Origin: Malachius bipustulatus
Taxonomy: Eukaryota; Arthropoda; Insecta; Coleoptera; Melyridae
DNA length: 64,000 bases
Assembly (NCBI GenBank): GCA_910589415.1
Contig: OU342638.1
Location: forward strand, 32,895,579 to 32,959,578
Reading direction: 5' to 3'
Part shown: positions 36,530-47,789 of the stretch, piece after piece
Layout of the letters: each line of letters begins with the position of its first letter
Numbering within the stretch: the first letter of the stretch is position 1
Notes under the pieces: generated by a model
What the model saw: the letters and a program-made list of their open reading frames with translations, nothing else
Told to the model about the DNA's origin: nothing
Databases searched by the model: none
Made by a program: the position numbers and the translations under genes

Positions 36530-38025
36530 GAATACTAAAAATTGCAATTTAGAACTTTCTCTCTCAGCACTCGGAACTTTCTTATGACTCGGGTGACTTT
36601 CTAATAATCCGTCAAAAGGCTTTGACTTTCTGTCATTTCAAACCACCTCCCAAAAAGATTTTGTTCTTCTTTTTAAAAAGCGAGAGATACAGGGAAGCAT
36701 CATAGAACGAACGTGTGGGTACAGAGGAGTTGGAGCCTTCGGGTCTTCACTGAAGTCCTCGTTGCCTTACCAAAGCAGCGTCGTAGACACCTCTTCCTGA
36801 AAGAATTGTAACGAATTCCAAGGCATTCGTTGGTAATTATTATTTATTTCAATTATTCGAGGGGTTTATCAGGAGTGATACAGTTTTTGCGACAGTGATT
36901 AGCAGGTTATCGCCGCCAGCACCGGCTATATAAAGAGAGCCAACTGAAGAGCTCATCAGAATGGATCCGAGGAACTGACTCGAGAACCAATCTCCCTCCT
37001 TGTGAATTGAGCTCGGAGGTCTCCAGGAGGCATGTAGTGAGTGCACTCCGTCCAGTTTACCTAGCCGGCTGCAGTAGGTCGATGAAATGAGTCGAGCCTA
37101 ACTGTAACCGGGCGTCGGCGGACCGACCAGAATGGAGTGAGTTCTGGCCGACAACCGATTTAGTATAGGGAATCCGTCGGCGCTTCGTTGAAGTACCGGC
37201 TAGTCCCTTCAGTCACGACCCGGCCTGTATTGAGGGCCGGATTCAGTAACAGCCGCCCCGGCATTGCATTGAGATACCGGGAGCGGATTCTCTTTCAGGT
37301 AGTTTTGTCACCGGAGGACTTTTCTCCCAGACCTCGTCTCGGCGCGTGTTCCGGAGGCTGCAGCAGCCGGTACGCAACGCGCGGTGGCGAGCAAGTGACT
37401 GCCGTAGTGGACTCGATTGTGAACCGATCAGGCGGTCGACCAATCAACAGTGGTGCGCGCCCCGACGCGGGTATCTACCACCAATCAGACGGTCGGTGAG
37501 AAACGAGGACCGGCCCACAGGATACAGTGGTTATTGATATGAGCTTGACAAATATAGACATTATGTAAATAGAGTATTGTGTAAATAAATAGTATAGATT
37601 TTAATCGACTTATCACGGGTAAAAAGGGGCAATTACCCATCCCTGGGACATCACCTCTACCTAGCAGAAAATCCCGTTACAGAATAAAAACTGCAATTTA
37701 GGACTTACTCTCTCAAGACTCGGGACTTTCTTAGGATTCGGGTGACTTTCTAATAATCCGTCAAAAGACTTTGACTTTCTGCCATTTCAAACCACCTCCC
37801 AAAAAGATTTTGTTCTTCTTTTTAAAAAGCGAGAGATACAGGGAAGCATCATAGAACGAACGTGTGGGTACAGAGGAGTTGGAGCCTTCGGGTCTTCACT
37901 GAAGTCCTCGTAGCCTTACCAAAGCAGCGTCGTAGACACCTCTTCCTGAAAGAATAAAAACTGCAATTTAGGACTTTCTCTCTCAAGACTCGGGACTCTT
38001 AAGACTCGGGTGACTTTCTAATATG
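36530..38025 (+). repeat. ~275-bp tandem repeat, about 2.3 units, split by solo LTR copy B
   Basis: Unit 1 (36530-36806) and unit 2 (37682-37955) are nearly identical over GCAATTTAGGACT, GATTTTGTTCTTCTTTTTAA, GAGATACAGGGAAGCATC and CACCTCTTCCTGAAAGAAT. A third, partial unit follows (37956 to about 38025). The uninterrupted junction between units 2 and 3 (GAAAGAATAAAAACTGC) is the empty version of the site occupied by the LTR between units 1 and 2. Confidence 0.88.
36807..37681 (+). mobile_element. solo LTR, copy B
   Basis: An 875-bp element starting TGTAACGAATTCC and ending AAAATCCCGTTACA. It is flanked by GAAT on both sides (36803-36806 and 37682-37685), a perfect 4-bp target duplication. 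It contains a TATA box (GGCTATATAAAGAG) and the same GC-rich 3' half as copies A and C. Open frames inside on both strands come from the LTR and have no gag or pol content. Confidence 0.92.
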
Positions 38026-39066
38026 TCCAATAAATTTCCTCTGGCAAAAAAGAAAGAGATGCAGGTAATATTAGATACAAGATCGAGTCAGGTTAGGTTA
38101 TGGGCCCAGACAACATGAGATGAAATTGGTAACCACTGAAAGCAGACTTAACGTGGATTTTTTTTACAATTACGACACTGCATCGTATGAGGCGCCTAAT
38201 TTCTGAAAACTGAAGAATATGTCCGGAAAACTTCAATTTAATTTGGAAAACAATGGAAATATAAAAATTGCATAGGTAGATAAACTGAACAAAAACACCT
38301 CTTACGGACCTGGTTAATTTCGTCTATTCACCAACATACTCGGAACTATTAACTAAGCGTCTCTCTATATTTTATACGTTTGCGTCCTTCTTTTAATCAA
38401 CAGTTACATAAAAAGTAAAATGGAGAGCCCGAACTACGTGCTCGCATTTCAAAGCGTCAGGTGCTTTCTTTCAGAGCTTGGTGTACAAGTAACTATTTCA
38501 TTTAAAAGTCACGAGAGAAAACTTAATCGGGTCATCGATTTCTCGTTCATATTCTGGAGACTGAGTACTTATAAGTAATTCGTGAGCAAGTTGCGCTTTC
38601 AATAATATTTTCTCGATTCTTGGATTAGTTAAAGTCGAGTGAATTAAAAAAAAAAAGAGGTTGAGGAATTGTTTAGAAAGGTAAGGAGTTTCTAGTTTGA
38701 TTGGAGGAATTGTTTTCTAATTAGAAAGGCTTTCGCGTGCAGAAGTCTTCGTCAATATAATGTCATATCCTGGCTTGCCTTAATTTTAATTGATCAAATG
38801 TAATCCACTTTTTAAAACTGGTGTCTTCTGCAGCACGTGGCAGTAATTAAATCACTTGCTTAATCTCCAGGAAAAGGGGCGAAGTTCCAGGACTCTGTCT
38901 TCCCGAGCAGAGTTCCATCAGCAGAGATCGATTTCCAGTTCTGGATTCTCTCAACCTCGGATTGCATGGTCGTTTGATCTAGGAGGTGAGAGGGGGGTTC
39001 GTTCTCTTGTCTGCGTATCCTGGCCAAGCTGCCACGTACAAGTACGGTTTTCTGTTGAGTTGATGC

Positions 39067-40495
39067 CTCAATAAGCCTTAGACGAGAATTGACTCAATTT
39101 TTTTTTTTGACTTTTGTCCCCGTTCAGGTGGAAATAATAACAAGAGAAGGTTTTTGCTCGCCTGTAACTTGTTTATGCCCTGCTGGGAAATATCTTCCAG
39201 GTGATTCCCCCTCGAAACTGTCAAGTTAAGATCGTTCTTCAATAATGACGTCAGTCTGGAACTGGGAACTGGAGTATTTTTCTATCTTGGATTTTTCACG
39301 TTTATAGGCACGTTGAGTGAAGTTATTTTTTCAAATTGTAGTGTAACGAAATCCGAGGCTTTCGTTGATAATTATTATTTATTTCATTCTTAGAGGGGTT
39401 TATCTGGAATGATACAGTTTTTACGACAGTGATTAGCAGGTTATCTCCACCAGCACCGGCTATATAAAGAGCACCAGCTGAAGACTGGACAGAGTGCATC
39501 GTGAGGAATTGACTTGCGAACAACTCTCTCTCCTGGGTGAATTGAGCTCGGAGATCAGCTGGGGCATGTAGTGAGTGCTCCATACAGTATACGTAGCCAG
39601 ACGCGGTAGGTCGATGAACTGAGTTGACCAAACCGTAACCCGGCGTCGGAAGCGCGATCAGAGTGAAGTGAGCTCTGGCCGGCGACCGATCAGAACAGGG
39701 AATCAACCGGCGCTGTATTGAGGTACCGGCTGATCCCTTCAGTCCCTACCCGGCCTGTATTGAGGGCCGGATCCAGTAACAGCCGTCCCGAGGTCGTATT
39801 GAGGCATCGGGAGCGGCTTTTGTTTCAGAGAGCGCCTGCCGACGAAGGTCATCGCCCGGACGGCTCCGAGACGCGTATCTTGCATACGGTCGGGGACAGC
39901 ACAGACCGTGCGACAGCGGCGGCATTACTGATGGTGAGCGGCGAGCAACGAGGACACCAGCAGCAGCAGTACCGGAAAGGCCAATGGTAAACGAGGCCGC
40001 CTTCGACGCGGTTATCTGAAGCCAATCCGGTCACTCCCCAGAACGAGGGCCGCCCCCTTTCTATCACTCAGAGGACGGAACAACCCTAAGATCAGTCGTA
40101 TGAATAATAGTACCTACTAGATCGATTTATTGTAAATATACTTCTTTTGTAAATAAACCATAACAATTTTAATCGACTTGTCACGGGTACAAAGGGGCAA
40201 TCATCCACTCCTGGGAACTCACCTCTACCTTCAGAAAATCCCGTTACAGTAGGATTGCACAGTTAATGGCTCAATAAGCCTTAGAGGAGAATTCGCTCAG
40301 TGTCCCCGTTCAGGTAAAAATGATAACCAGCGATTGTTTATGCTCGCCTGGAACTTGTTCATGCCTTGCTGGGAAATATCTTCCAGGTGATTCCCCCTCG
40401 AAACTGTCAAGTTAAGATCGTCTTTCAATAATGACGTCAGTCTGGAACTGGAGTATTTTCCTATCTTGGATTTTTCACGTTGCTGGGCACGTTAA
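39067..40495 (+). repeat. ~240-bp duplication whose two copies flank solo LTR copy C
   Basis: The left copy (39067 to about 39315) and right copy (40266 to about 40495) share CAATAAGCCTTAGA, GCTGGGAAATATCTTCCAGG, GATTCCCCCTCGAAACTGTC and AATAATGACGTCAGTCTGGA. They are in direct orientation. The LTR occupies the spacer between them. Confidence 0.85.
39342..40248 (+). mobile_element. solo LTR, copy C
   Basis: A 907-bp element beginning TGTAACGAAATCC and ending AAAATCCCGTTACA, with GTAG on both sides (39338-39341 and 40249-40252). It contains the family TATA box (GGCTATATAAAGAG) and differs from copy B by a rearranged segment around 39820-40000. A 4-bp duplication suits Ty3/Gypsy-like integrases. 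No primer-binding site or polypurine tract remains because the internal region is gone. Confidence 0.92.
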
Positions 40496-40499
40496 AATC

Positions 40500-43018
40500 T
40501 TCTTTTTTGTCGTTACAATTTCGTTGCTACTTGAGGGCGATAAAAATAAAGAATTTTCGGTATAAAAAGCCATTAAAATGTGCTATTGCTGCAGAAGCTC
40601 TGGACATTCTACTCGACATCGGGTTTTGTTAATTGTGTCGTTTTGAGATAAGCATTTGTAAAAACAATTAGTGTAACTAAAAGAGAAGATAAACGTTTCT
40701 TCTAGTTCCAGACAATGCGTCGTGGCCTTCGTCTGCGTTCATAACCGTGAGTGACAATAATAATTGATAATCTTGAAAATTGCTACGCTAGATTTGTTTA
40801 CAACACAGTTCAATATTTGTTCACGGTTGGATTATAATAAACATAATCAGACTTCAAAGTTAACAACAATAGCGACCGAGATATGCAAGGAAATACCAGA
40901 AACCACTAATAAATGCTTCATCAAAGTCTCTACCTAGGGTTGTTCAGGATTGTACTTTTATAAATATTTTCAAACAAGCGGCCTAAGTGGTTAGGTAAAA
41001 TTATACAAAACGCACATCAGCAATATTTATATTATTTGTTATGGTTCTTGGCGCACTCGTTGAAATTTTAACATCTTACAGAATGGTAGACTAACGTACG
41101 GCAGTCCTGCAGTCTTCTGCGTAATATTATCTTCACCTCGGCGGCTACTGGATCCTTTTAACCTCACAACCGGATGCCATAAACTTGCGATTGGATAAAT
41201 ACACCGCATGGACAATCTCCAACATTTATGGTGACCAGTTTGACGGCGTTAGTCCCTGTTAGATCTCATGACGGGCTTATTATTGGCAATCAGTCAAAGA
41301 AAAATTCCCAATTTAGGAAGCCTCAACTTCTGCGAACCAGTTTCAAGGTCGGGTCAGCTCAAAATTTGCTTTTTTGACAAGCTCCAATTTGACAGGTCCG
41401 GTCAGCCCAAAAATTCGATTTTTGCAATGACCGGCTTAATTCAACTCCAAATTAAATCTTTGCCAGGTCTGGCTTGACAAACCGTGATCTTGTCAAACCG
41501 GACCTCGCAAAAAACAAATTCGAGCTGACCGGACCTTGTCAACCTGGAGCTTACCAAAATAGTTCGACCAGACTGGATCTGGACAACCGAAACGCGCAAA
41601 AACATAGGTTAGCTCTATTTTGGTCTATTTTTTTTTCAAATTGTCAAACCTGACTGTATGGTGGACGCTTCAAATCGTCGACGAGTCTCTAAAAGAAAGA
41701 AATGTGCTTAATTTGGAGAAGAATGACGCAGCAGGCCAAAAAAAAACGAGTGTTCAGGTAAGATGATTTCGGGGTTGCCAAACCGGCCAAGAAGAACAAA
41801 ATCAGGCCGTCACACCAGTTTTTTTTTTCGAAGTGGGGGGGTGTGTAACGTTTCGCGTACCCACCACACCGCTAAGACGCCCAAACGTCCATACAAGACA
41901 TCAAGAATCTATCAGAGAATCTATTATTTCCTTTTTCAGCCAGGTCTTATTTTGGAAGCATCGACGATGATAACGAAAACATATTATTAACCGCCATTGT
42001 GGCTATGTTCTTCAGAAAATATTCATTTCGGAGTAGTGGGGTACTATGTCTTACCCAATGATCAATGTACTGAATTTTCATGCTTCTAAGTCCCCATCGA
42101 TACTGCGCGTGTCCGATTCGGGCTCGCATCATCAGCTCAGCAGACTGTCTCGGTTCAAGGTTAACTGATTTTCTCTAGAAAGCGACATAGTTACGCGCAG
42201 CGCCGCCTTCCGGTTAGCTCTAGTTTTAAACAACCGAAGAACGACTTCTGCGCAGCCTCCCTCATTTATCCCCAAATGTGCGTACTATAGGGTGCGTGCA
42301 CACTGCACAGTGGCAAGTAGCGCCCCTAGAGGACAAATTCTAATTCCGGAATCAGAGTTTTGACAACAAAATTTACCCATGGCGCCTGTTATAGTTGTAG
42401 CAGCAAATAAACGATTTCTATTGGCTGAAGAAATAATAATTTTGATAAATTCTAAGCTACTGTCTATCGTTTTTAAGTCGCGGTTCTCTCGGTTTTGTAG
42501 CCCGAGAATCTGGTTTTACAGCACGAAGTGATCCGTCACTTACAGCCAGGTTAATTTAAAAGTCACTGTTACCAGTTTGAAACGTTATTTATCGTTGATA
42601 AATTGGGATCATTGAGATGACGTATCATTTGCAACCTGAGCTCTTAGGGGTTGTTCCTACTACTTACTTGTAGGGTAGATGTTGAAAATTAACAACTTTA
42701 ATACAAAACAGAAGAGAAATATTCTGATACAATAGCTAATTAATTTAAAACAGTCCTAATTATTCAATGTTAATTACCTCACACTACACTTGTAAAAATT
42801 AGAATTTTTAACGCTCATTTCGATCATTTACACCGATCCCTGGCAAAAAAATAATTATAATCAATTTAAATTCAAACAATGCAGCGTACTTGAATGTTTG
42901 TATCTCGGCAGTGGGGGGTAAGATAATCCTAAATCATGTAATTATAGTTTCTCAGATCATTTGCTTTATTAATTGCGACCTAGAAAGCGGGTGCTCAGTA
43001 TTATATTAACTATTAACA
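40500..43018. other. intergenic region upstream of the first acid phosphatase, no gene recognised
   Basis: No exon was recognised. Between about 41260 and 41640 there is a degenerate cluster of GACCGG/CCGGTC words with CTTGTCAA and AAAATTCGA, in both orientations, probably an old repeat. Just before the phosphatase ATG, a TCAGT arthropod-initiator-like word lies at about 42995 and a GATAA site at about 42922. Confidence 0.4.
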
Positions 43019-44267
43019 ATGAACGTTTTAATAAAAACGTGTGTCTTATTATTATCAGTGACGATCGTTCTTTGTGCTGCTGAATCCTCAAATATAACGG
43101 ATAATCTTCTCGCAGTAGTCACGGTTGGTGAGTTAATATTAATTAATCAATTAATTACTTAAAACAATTCTCCAGCTCTTCAGACACGGTGAAAGAACCA
43201 TAATCAGCACCTACCCCAATGACCCTTACAAAGACATCTCCAACTGGCCTGGTGGTTTCGGACAACTCACCAATGTAAGTGTAATAATTGCTCTTCCAAT
43301 TATTTATTAATTAAGACTAAAATTATTTCAGGCAGGAAAAAATCGCCACTACCGTTTAGGACAATGGTTCAGGGAGCGCTACGATGGGTTCATACCACGT
43401 AAATACTCCCTCTACGATATCTACGTGCGCTCCACTGACGTCGACAGGACTTTGATGTCCGCAGAGTCGCATCTGGCAGGTCTCTATCCACCCACAGATG
43501 ATGAGGTCTGGAACCCAAACATCCTCTGGCAGCCCATACCGGTTCATACGGTCCCGCAAGAGCTAGATAATGTCCTATCGGTGAAGAAACCGTGCCCTAA
43601 ATATGATCGCTTGTTGAGGGAGCTCTTCAACACGACCTATTTCATCAAAATTAATGAGGGTTTGAAAGACTTATACGCGTACCTCGAGGAGCATACAGGA
43701 GAACCAGCAGGTGATTTGAGAGAGCTTGAACACGTCCATGGTATCTGGACGGTGGAAGACACTTTTAATTATTCCCTCCCCAGTTGGGTGCGCAGCATCT
43801 ACCCGGAGAAGACGAAATATTGGTCCGCTTTGTCTTTCGCTACGGCCGCTTACACTCCAGATTTGGCGAGGCTGGGCAGCGGGACGCTCTTGAACGAGAT
43901 TATTCAACATTTCAGGAACATCAGTGCGTATGGGAAGAACGACGCTTATCAGAGATATAGGATTTATTCCGCGCATGACAGTACCGTTTCCAGGCTGCTG
44001 ACGTCTCTTAATTTGTACAATTATATCAGCCCCCCGTTCGCTAGCGCCGTGATATTTGAGCTGAGACAAGATGATAAGCCGTTTGTGAATATTTATTATA
44101 AAAATGATACCGTTCCTGTTTCTTTGGTGTTGCCGGGTTGTAAATTTGATTGCGTTTTGGATGATTTTGTCGAATTATTAAAACCGATTACGTTGAGTGT
44201 TGATCAGTGGGAAATTGAGTGTTTAGATAAATCTGATAATTCAGGAGTTGGTGTTCATTTAGTTTGA
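43019..44267 (+). CDS. secreted histidine acid phosphatase (venom acid phosphatase-like), paralogue 1
   Basis: Hydrolyses phosphomonoesters through a phosphohistidine; expected to be secreted. Three exons, 43019-43123, 43176-43274 and 43332-44267, all phase 0, give 379 aa, close to the usual ~380 for the family. The N-terminus is a signal peptide (KTCVLLLSVTIVLCAA). Exon 2 carries the nucleophile motif RHGERT, then YPNDPYKD and GGFGQLT. Exon 3 carries VRSTDVDRTLMSA with the third phosphate-binding arginine, LWQPIPVHTVPQ, and the acid/base pair in YSAHDST. C-terminal cysteines fit the PGCKFDC pattern. The usual proline of RHGxRxP is isoleucine here. The donor of intron 1 is the weak GTTGGT; a stronger GTGAGT four bases on would break the frame. 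Paralogues follow at 50587 and 56336, and this copy is the most diverged of the three. Confidence 0.95.
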
Positions 44268-44326
44268 TAAAAATGTAACGAAAATTGTAAATATTTAGGT
44301 AATGCGAATTGAAAGTGGAAGATTTA

Positions 44327-44332
44327 AATAAA
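44327..44332 (+). promoter_or_regulatory. polyadenylation signal (AATAAA) of acid phosphatase 1
   Basis: AATAAA sits 60 bp after the stop codon, in a short AT-rich 3' UTR. Confidence 0.55.
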
Positions 44333-44849
44333 TTTGATAAGATTGATAAAAAAATTCGTTATAATTCTGTAAGTAGGTGCTTGAAAAGTAAACTCAAAGT
44401 GATATTAATACATATTTATGACATAAATCCCTTGAGCGACTAAATCAACCTTGAACGCACCTGCTTTACTCTAAATATCCTTGTTTTTGTATCATCAGAT
44501 TATGCTAAATGGTCTGATTATTTTCCCTCTAAGATTGAAAATAAAAATAAACCCAGACTGATTGTTATTTATTTATTTAAATTTATTTATTTAGATAAGG
44601 AACTTTATTTATTTAACACTTATGCCCGGTTTTCAGGCACTGCCTTCACTTATACAAGGTCCTATATTAGAACGTTATTCTTTCCTAAGCGGCTTTACCG
44701 TTCGAGATAGAAAAAAAAACCTTCTTGCGCATCAATCGCAGAAAATAATAAATATTTTCTTCCTATTTTTTTTTATAATGAATATAATGAAAAAATAATC
44801 CGATTTTTTTTTGGGAAAACTCCACCTACCTACCAAAAAAAAAAGAATG

Positions 44850-44935
44850 ATCCTCTCGTGGTTTCGAACCCGCACCAACAGTTTACTAGGCAAGGGTGTA
44901 ACGAACTGAGCAACGGTGTGTTTCAACTTTGTAGT
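44850..44935 (-). other. tRNA-like Pol III box A/B sequence (possible SINE head or tRNA relic)
   Basis: On the minus strand a box A-like TTGCTCAGTTCGTTA is followed about 40 nt later by a box B-like GGGTTCGAAACC. The D-stem and T-stem do not pair well and no full cloverleaf can be drawn, so it is not called as a functional tRNA. It is followed on that strand by a T-run, as in tRNA-derived SINEs or a Pol III stop. A single copy was seen in the window. Confidence 0.25.
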
Positions 44936-45486
44936 GCTGTTCGCGTAGGTATATGCAGTACGTCAGGTTCTTACACCTACACATTTTATTTTTTAAACTA
45001 GTCATATCTTAGTTATTAAAAGACCAATTTGAATACTTTTTTCACCTGCATGTAGGTGATTTAATTGTCGTTGCGATTGCTCTTCTAATTTTCAGAACCA
45101 TTCATAATTGAATGTGAAAAAAAAATAAAAAAGAAATTGCGAACCATTTCATCGGTTAATAATTTTATGCAAGTGTAAGCTAATTATGCACAAGCGAAAA
45201 ATTTTTTTATGTTTCGTTTAAAGTGCTACATTAATGGAGGCGAACTGAAGCTAAGACATCAAATTATATGTTAAAGAAAAAAAAATGGAAAATTTCGGTT
45301 CAACTTCTTCAAAAATGGACTCATAAACGGTTATAGAAATTTACACATTTTTACCCTTTTCCTACCCACGACACTGGCTCATTTAATGGAAAATATGCTA
45401 ATTTTATTGCATTAACTCAAATTTCCAATAATTTTCTTCAAATCCTGTTAATTTGATTTCAAAGTTTTTTTGTCATCTTGCACATA

Positions 45487-45691
45487 CAGGGGTTCAAAAA
45501 ATAGTAAATTTTCCGAAAATTCAAATGGTCGCCATTTTGAAACGGCTCGGCCGATTTTGCTCAAGTGCAATACCAGACTACTCCTTGTAGATATCTTACT
45601 CTCACAAAAATTTCAGCCCCCTAGATTGAAAACTGCGGCCAGAAACCGTGCCTCAAGGACCGGATTTTTGGAACTTTGAAAGGACACCCTG
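45487..45691. mobile_element. possible short TIR element (CAGGG ends, TA flanks)
   Basis: Begins TA-CAGGGGTTC and ends GGACACCCTG-TA, so both ends resemble mariner-type termini like those of the foldback at 23.9 kb. Only about six to seven terminal bases pair convincingly. A similar CACCCTGTA end lies near 46053. Both could be independent remnants. Confidence 0.35.
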
Positions 45692-46149
45692 TAGAAGTAA
45701 CGTGACTTTTGGAAATTTTTTCAACAAAAATCTAAAGTCATTCCAAAGCTTTACAAGAATCCAAAATTTCGTTCACTAATCTTGAAAGATAAAGCTACAG
45801 GAGCGTTTTGAAAATCGAAAAATCGCGATTTTGGAGAAATAAATATATAGTGATGTCGTCCTCAATAGTGTATTTTTTTGTTAAAAAATACACTAAAAAG
45901 TGAGAGAAAAGTTGTATAGTTTAAAGAGCCCTATAACCTAAAATTTTTTTTCAGCAATACAGTTTACATGTCGCTATCTTAACTTCTCATGTGGTATCCT
46001 ATGAAGTGGAAGAAATTCTGCTAAAATTAAGAAAGAATCTGATAATTTTCATCACCCTGTACAACAATTTCATCCACATGATACCGTGAGAAATTAAGAT
46101 AGGGAAAAGTAAACCGTTTTCCAATATTTTGGGCCGTTTTCATTGTGAA

Positions 46150-46735
46150 TTGCTTTGAAAATGTAAAACGACGTACCAGACTGATATGGTACGCTGATGA
46201 GTGCAGAAGGTGTACATTGAGTGGCACCTACCGACTTGGGCCAGCGCTCTCAACAAAGATTTACGAAATTCTCAAAACCGGAAAGCCTTATTGTCTCAAG
46301 AAGACTGAACTTGCCAGTTTGACGATAGATGTCGCTAGATCTTCCAAGTCACTGAAAACTAATAGACCGATTCGTTTAGAATCACGCAACTCCAGCGCAG
46401 GCAGCTATCACATCCAGTTGATGAATCCTAAAAATATATTATTACAAAGGGTGCAATAGTGGTGACACCTGCTGACGTAGGCTAGCACTCCCAACGCAGA
46501 CATGCCGAATTCACAAGACCGAGGAGACTTGTCTCAAGTAGGCTGTGATTGCCATCGATGTAGCTCCGCCATCGACGAGAGATGTCGCTACGTCTTCTAA
46601 GTCACTGAAATCTAGTAGACAGATTTGTTCAAACCATGTAGCTCTAGCACGGGCAGTTATCACAACCACCTGTCTGACATGGTACGTTAATGAGTCCAGA
46701 AGGAAGAGGACTTTCTTCTTTCAATTCAAGATTTT
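46150..46735 (+). repeat. ~250-bp diverged tandem duplication
   Basis: Two diverged copies. Each contains GATGTCGCTA followed by CTTC-AAGTCACTGAAA, then a block with CGCAGGCAGCTATCACA or GCACGGGCAGTTATCACA, and a CTGA-ATGGTACG boundary sequence (46180 and 46676). No gene was recognised; the frames are not conserved between copies. Confidence 0.55.
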
Positions 46736-46742
46736 CATTTGG

Positions 46743-46785
46743 TTGATTGATTGATTGATGGATTGATGGATTGATTTATTGATTT

Positions 46786-46872
<87 letters not shown>

Positions 46873-46995
46873 TATTTATTGATTGATTGATTGATTGTTT
46901 GATTGATTGATTGAGGGATTGGTGGATGGATTGGTTGATTGATTGATTGATTGATTGATTTATTGATTTATTGATTGATTGATCAATTGATTGAT
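46743..46995. repeat. (GATT)n microsatellite
   Basis: About 250 bp of nearly pure TTGA/GATT tetranucleotide with scattered variants (GATTTATT, GATGGATT). A minus-strand open frame repeating INQS is an artefact of this tract. Confidence 0.97.
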
Positions 46996-47362
46996 TACCG
47001 TCGCTCAAAACTTCACAAAACTTCAAACGAAGAATAGGACGGCGTTAGATCGCCAATCTAAGAGCTCAGTTTTGTTGGCCGTTGCATGAGATCTCAAGAC
47101 CAGGGAATCTTTGATACTGCGGTGTTTCTGGCTTAAACATGTGCCCCATTTGCCCACGATCACATATCTATCTGGATCCATACCAATCAATGCAGGCAAC
47201 GAAAACTCCAAAACTTCATTGTCCTACCTGACCTAACCCAACCACACCACCATCCCAAAATATGCAGCAATCTTTGTTGATTGTTTTCTCATAATATGTT
47301 GATTATTTGCTCCCCAAATTCGGCTGCCTTCTGTACCCAAGTACTTATTCAAGGCTGGCAAA

Positions 47363-47380
47363 GCCCCGCAAAAGCGGGGC
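47363..47380. other. short perfect GC hairpin
   Basis: GCCCCGC, four adenines, GCGGGGC: a 7-bp GC-only stem standing out in AT-rich DNA. Its function is unknown. The neighbouring frames at 47401-47644 have no recognisable domain. Confidence 0.5.
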
Positions 47381-47789
47381 GCATGGCTTGAGTTAAATTT
47401 CTAAGTCAAATGCACTCTATAAAGAGGCAGATTTTTAAATCTGCAAAACTTCTTGCGGAAATGGTCAGTTGCTGCGAACAGCGGTTCATCGATGATTGTA
47501 TCTGGATACTCGGCAGCATTTGTCACTCCGGCTAAATTTTCCGGTAAGCCTTTTCCATGTGCCTCTACACCAGCCGTCCTCCACAACCTTGTTTATGTAC
47601 TGATGAGAGAGAGAAAATTTTTTGGCCTATTGACCACGTCCTAAGGGTAGGGTAAAAGAAGTTTCCTGGGGGCTTGGCGAAATGATGGGAATAGTGCGAG
47701 TCATAAGAAGCTCGTCTGAAGAAAGAAAAGCAACTGCTGCACTTGGCTTCAGACTAGAAGTGAGGACTCAGTAAGAAAAAAGGGACATG

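Noticed and set aside
44850..44935. Possible tRNA gene on the minus strand.
   Set aside because: Box A and B-like words exist, but the D and T stems do not pair and no anticodon arm can be assigned. Kept only as a low-confidence tRNA-like sequence.
46784..47026. 80-codon frame repeating INQS.
   Set aside because: It is a direct translation of the (GATT)n microsatellite.
47401..47644. Overlapping ~60-codon frames on both strands with fairly normal codon mix.
   Set aside because: No domain, partner exon or conserved context was recognised. They could be a relic, but the evidence is insufficient.
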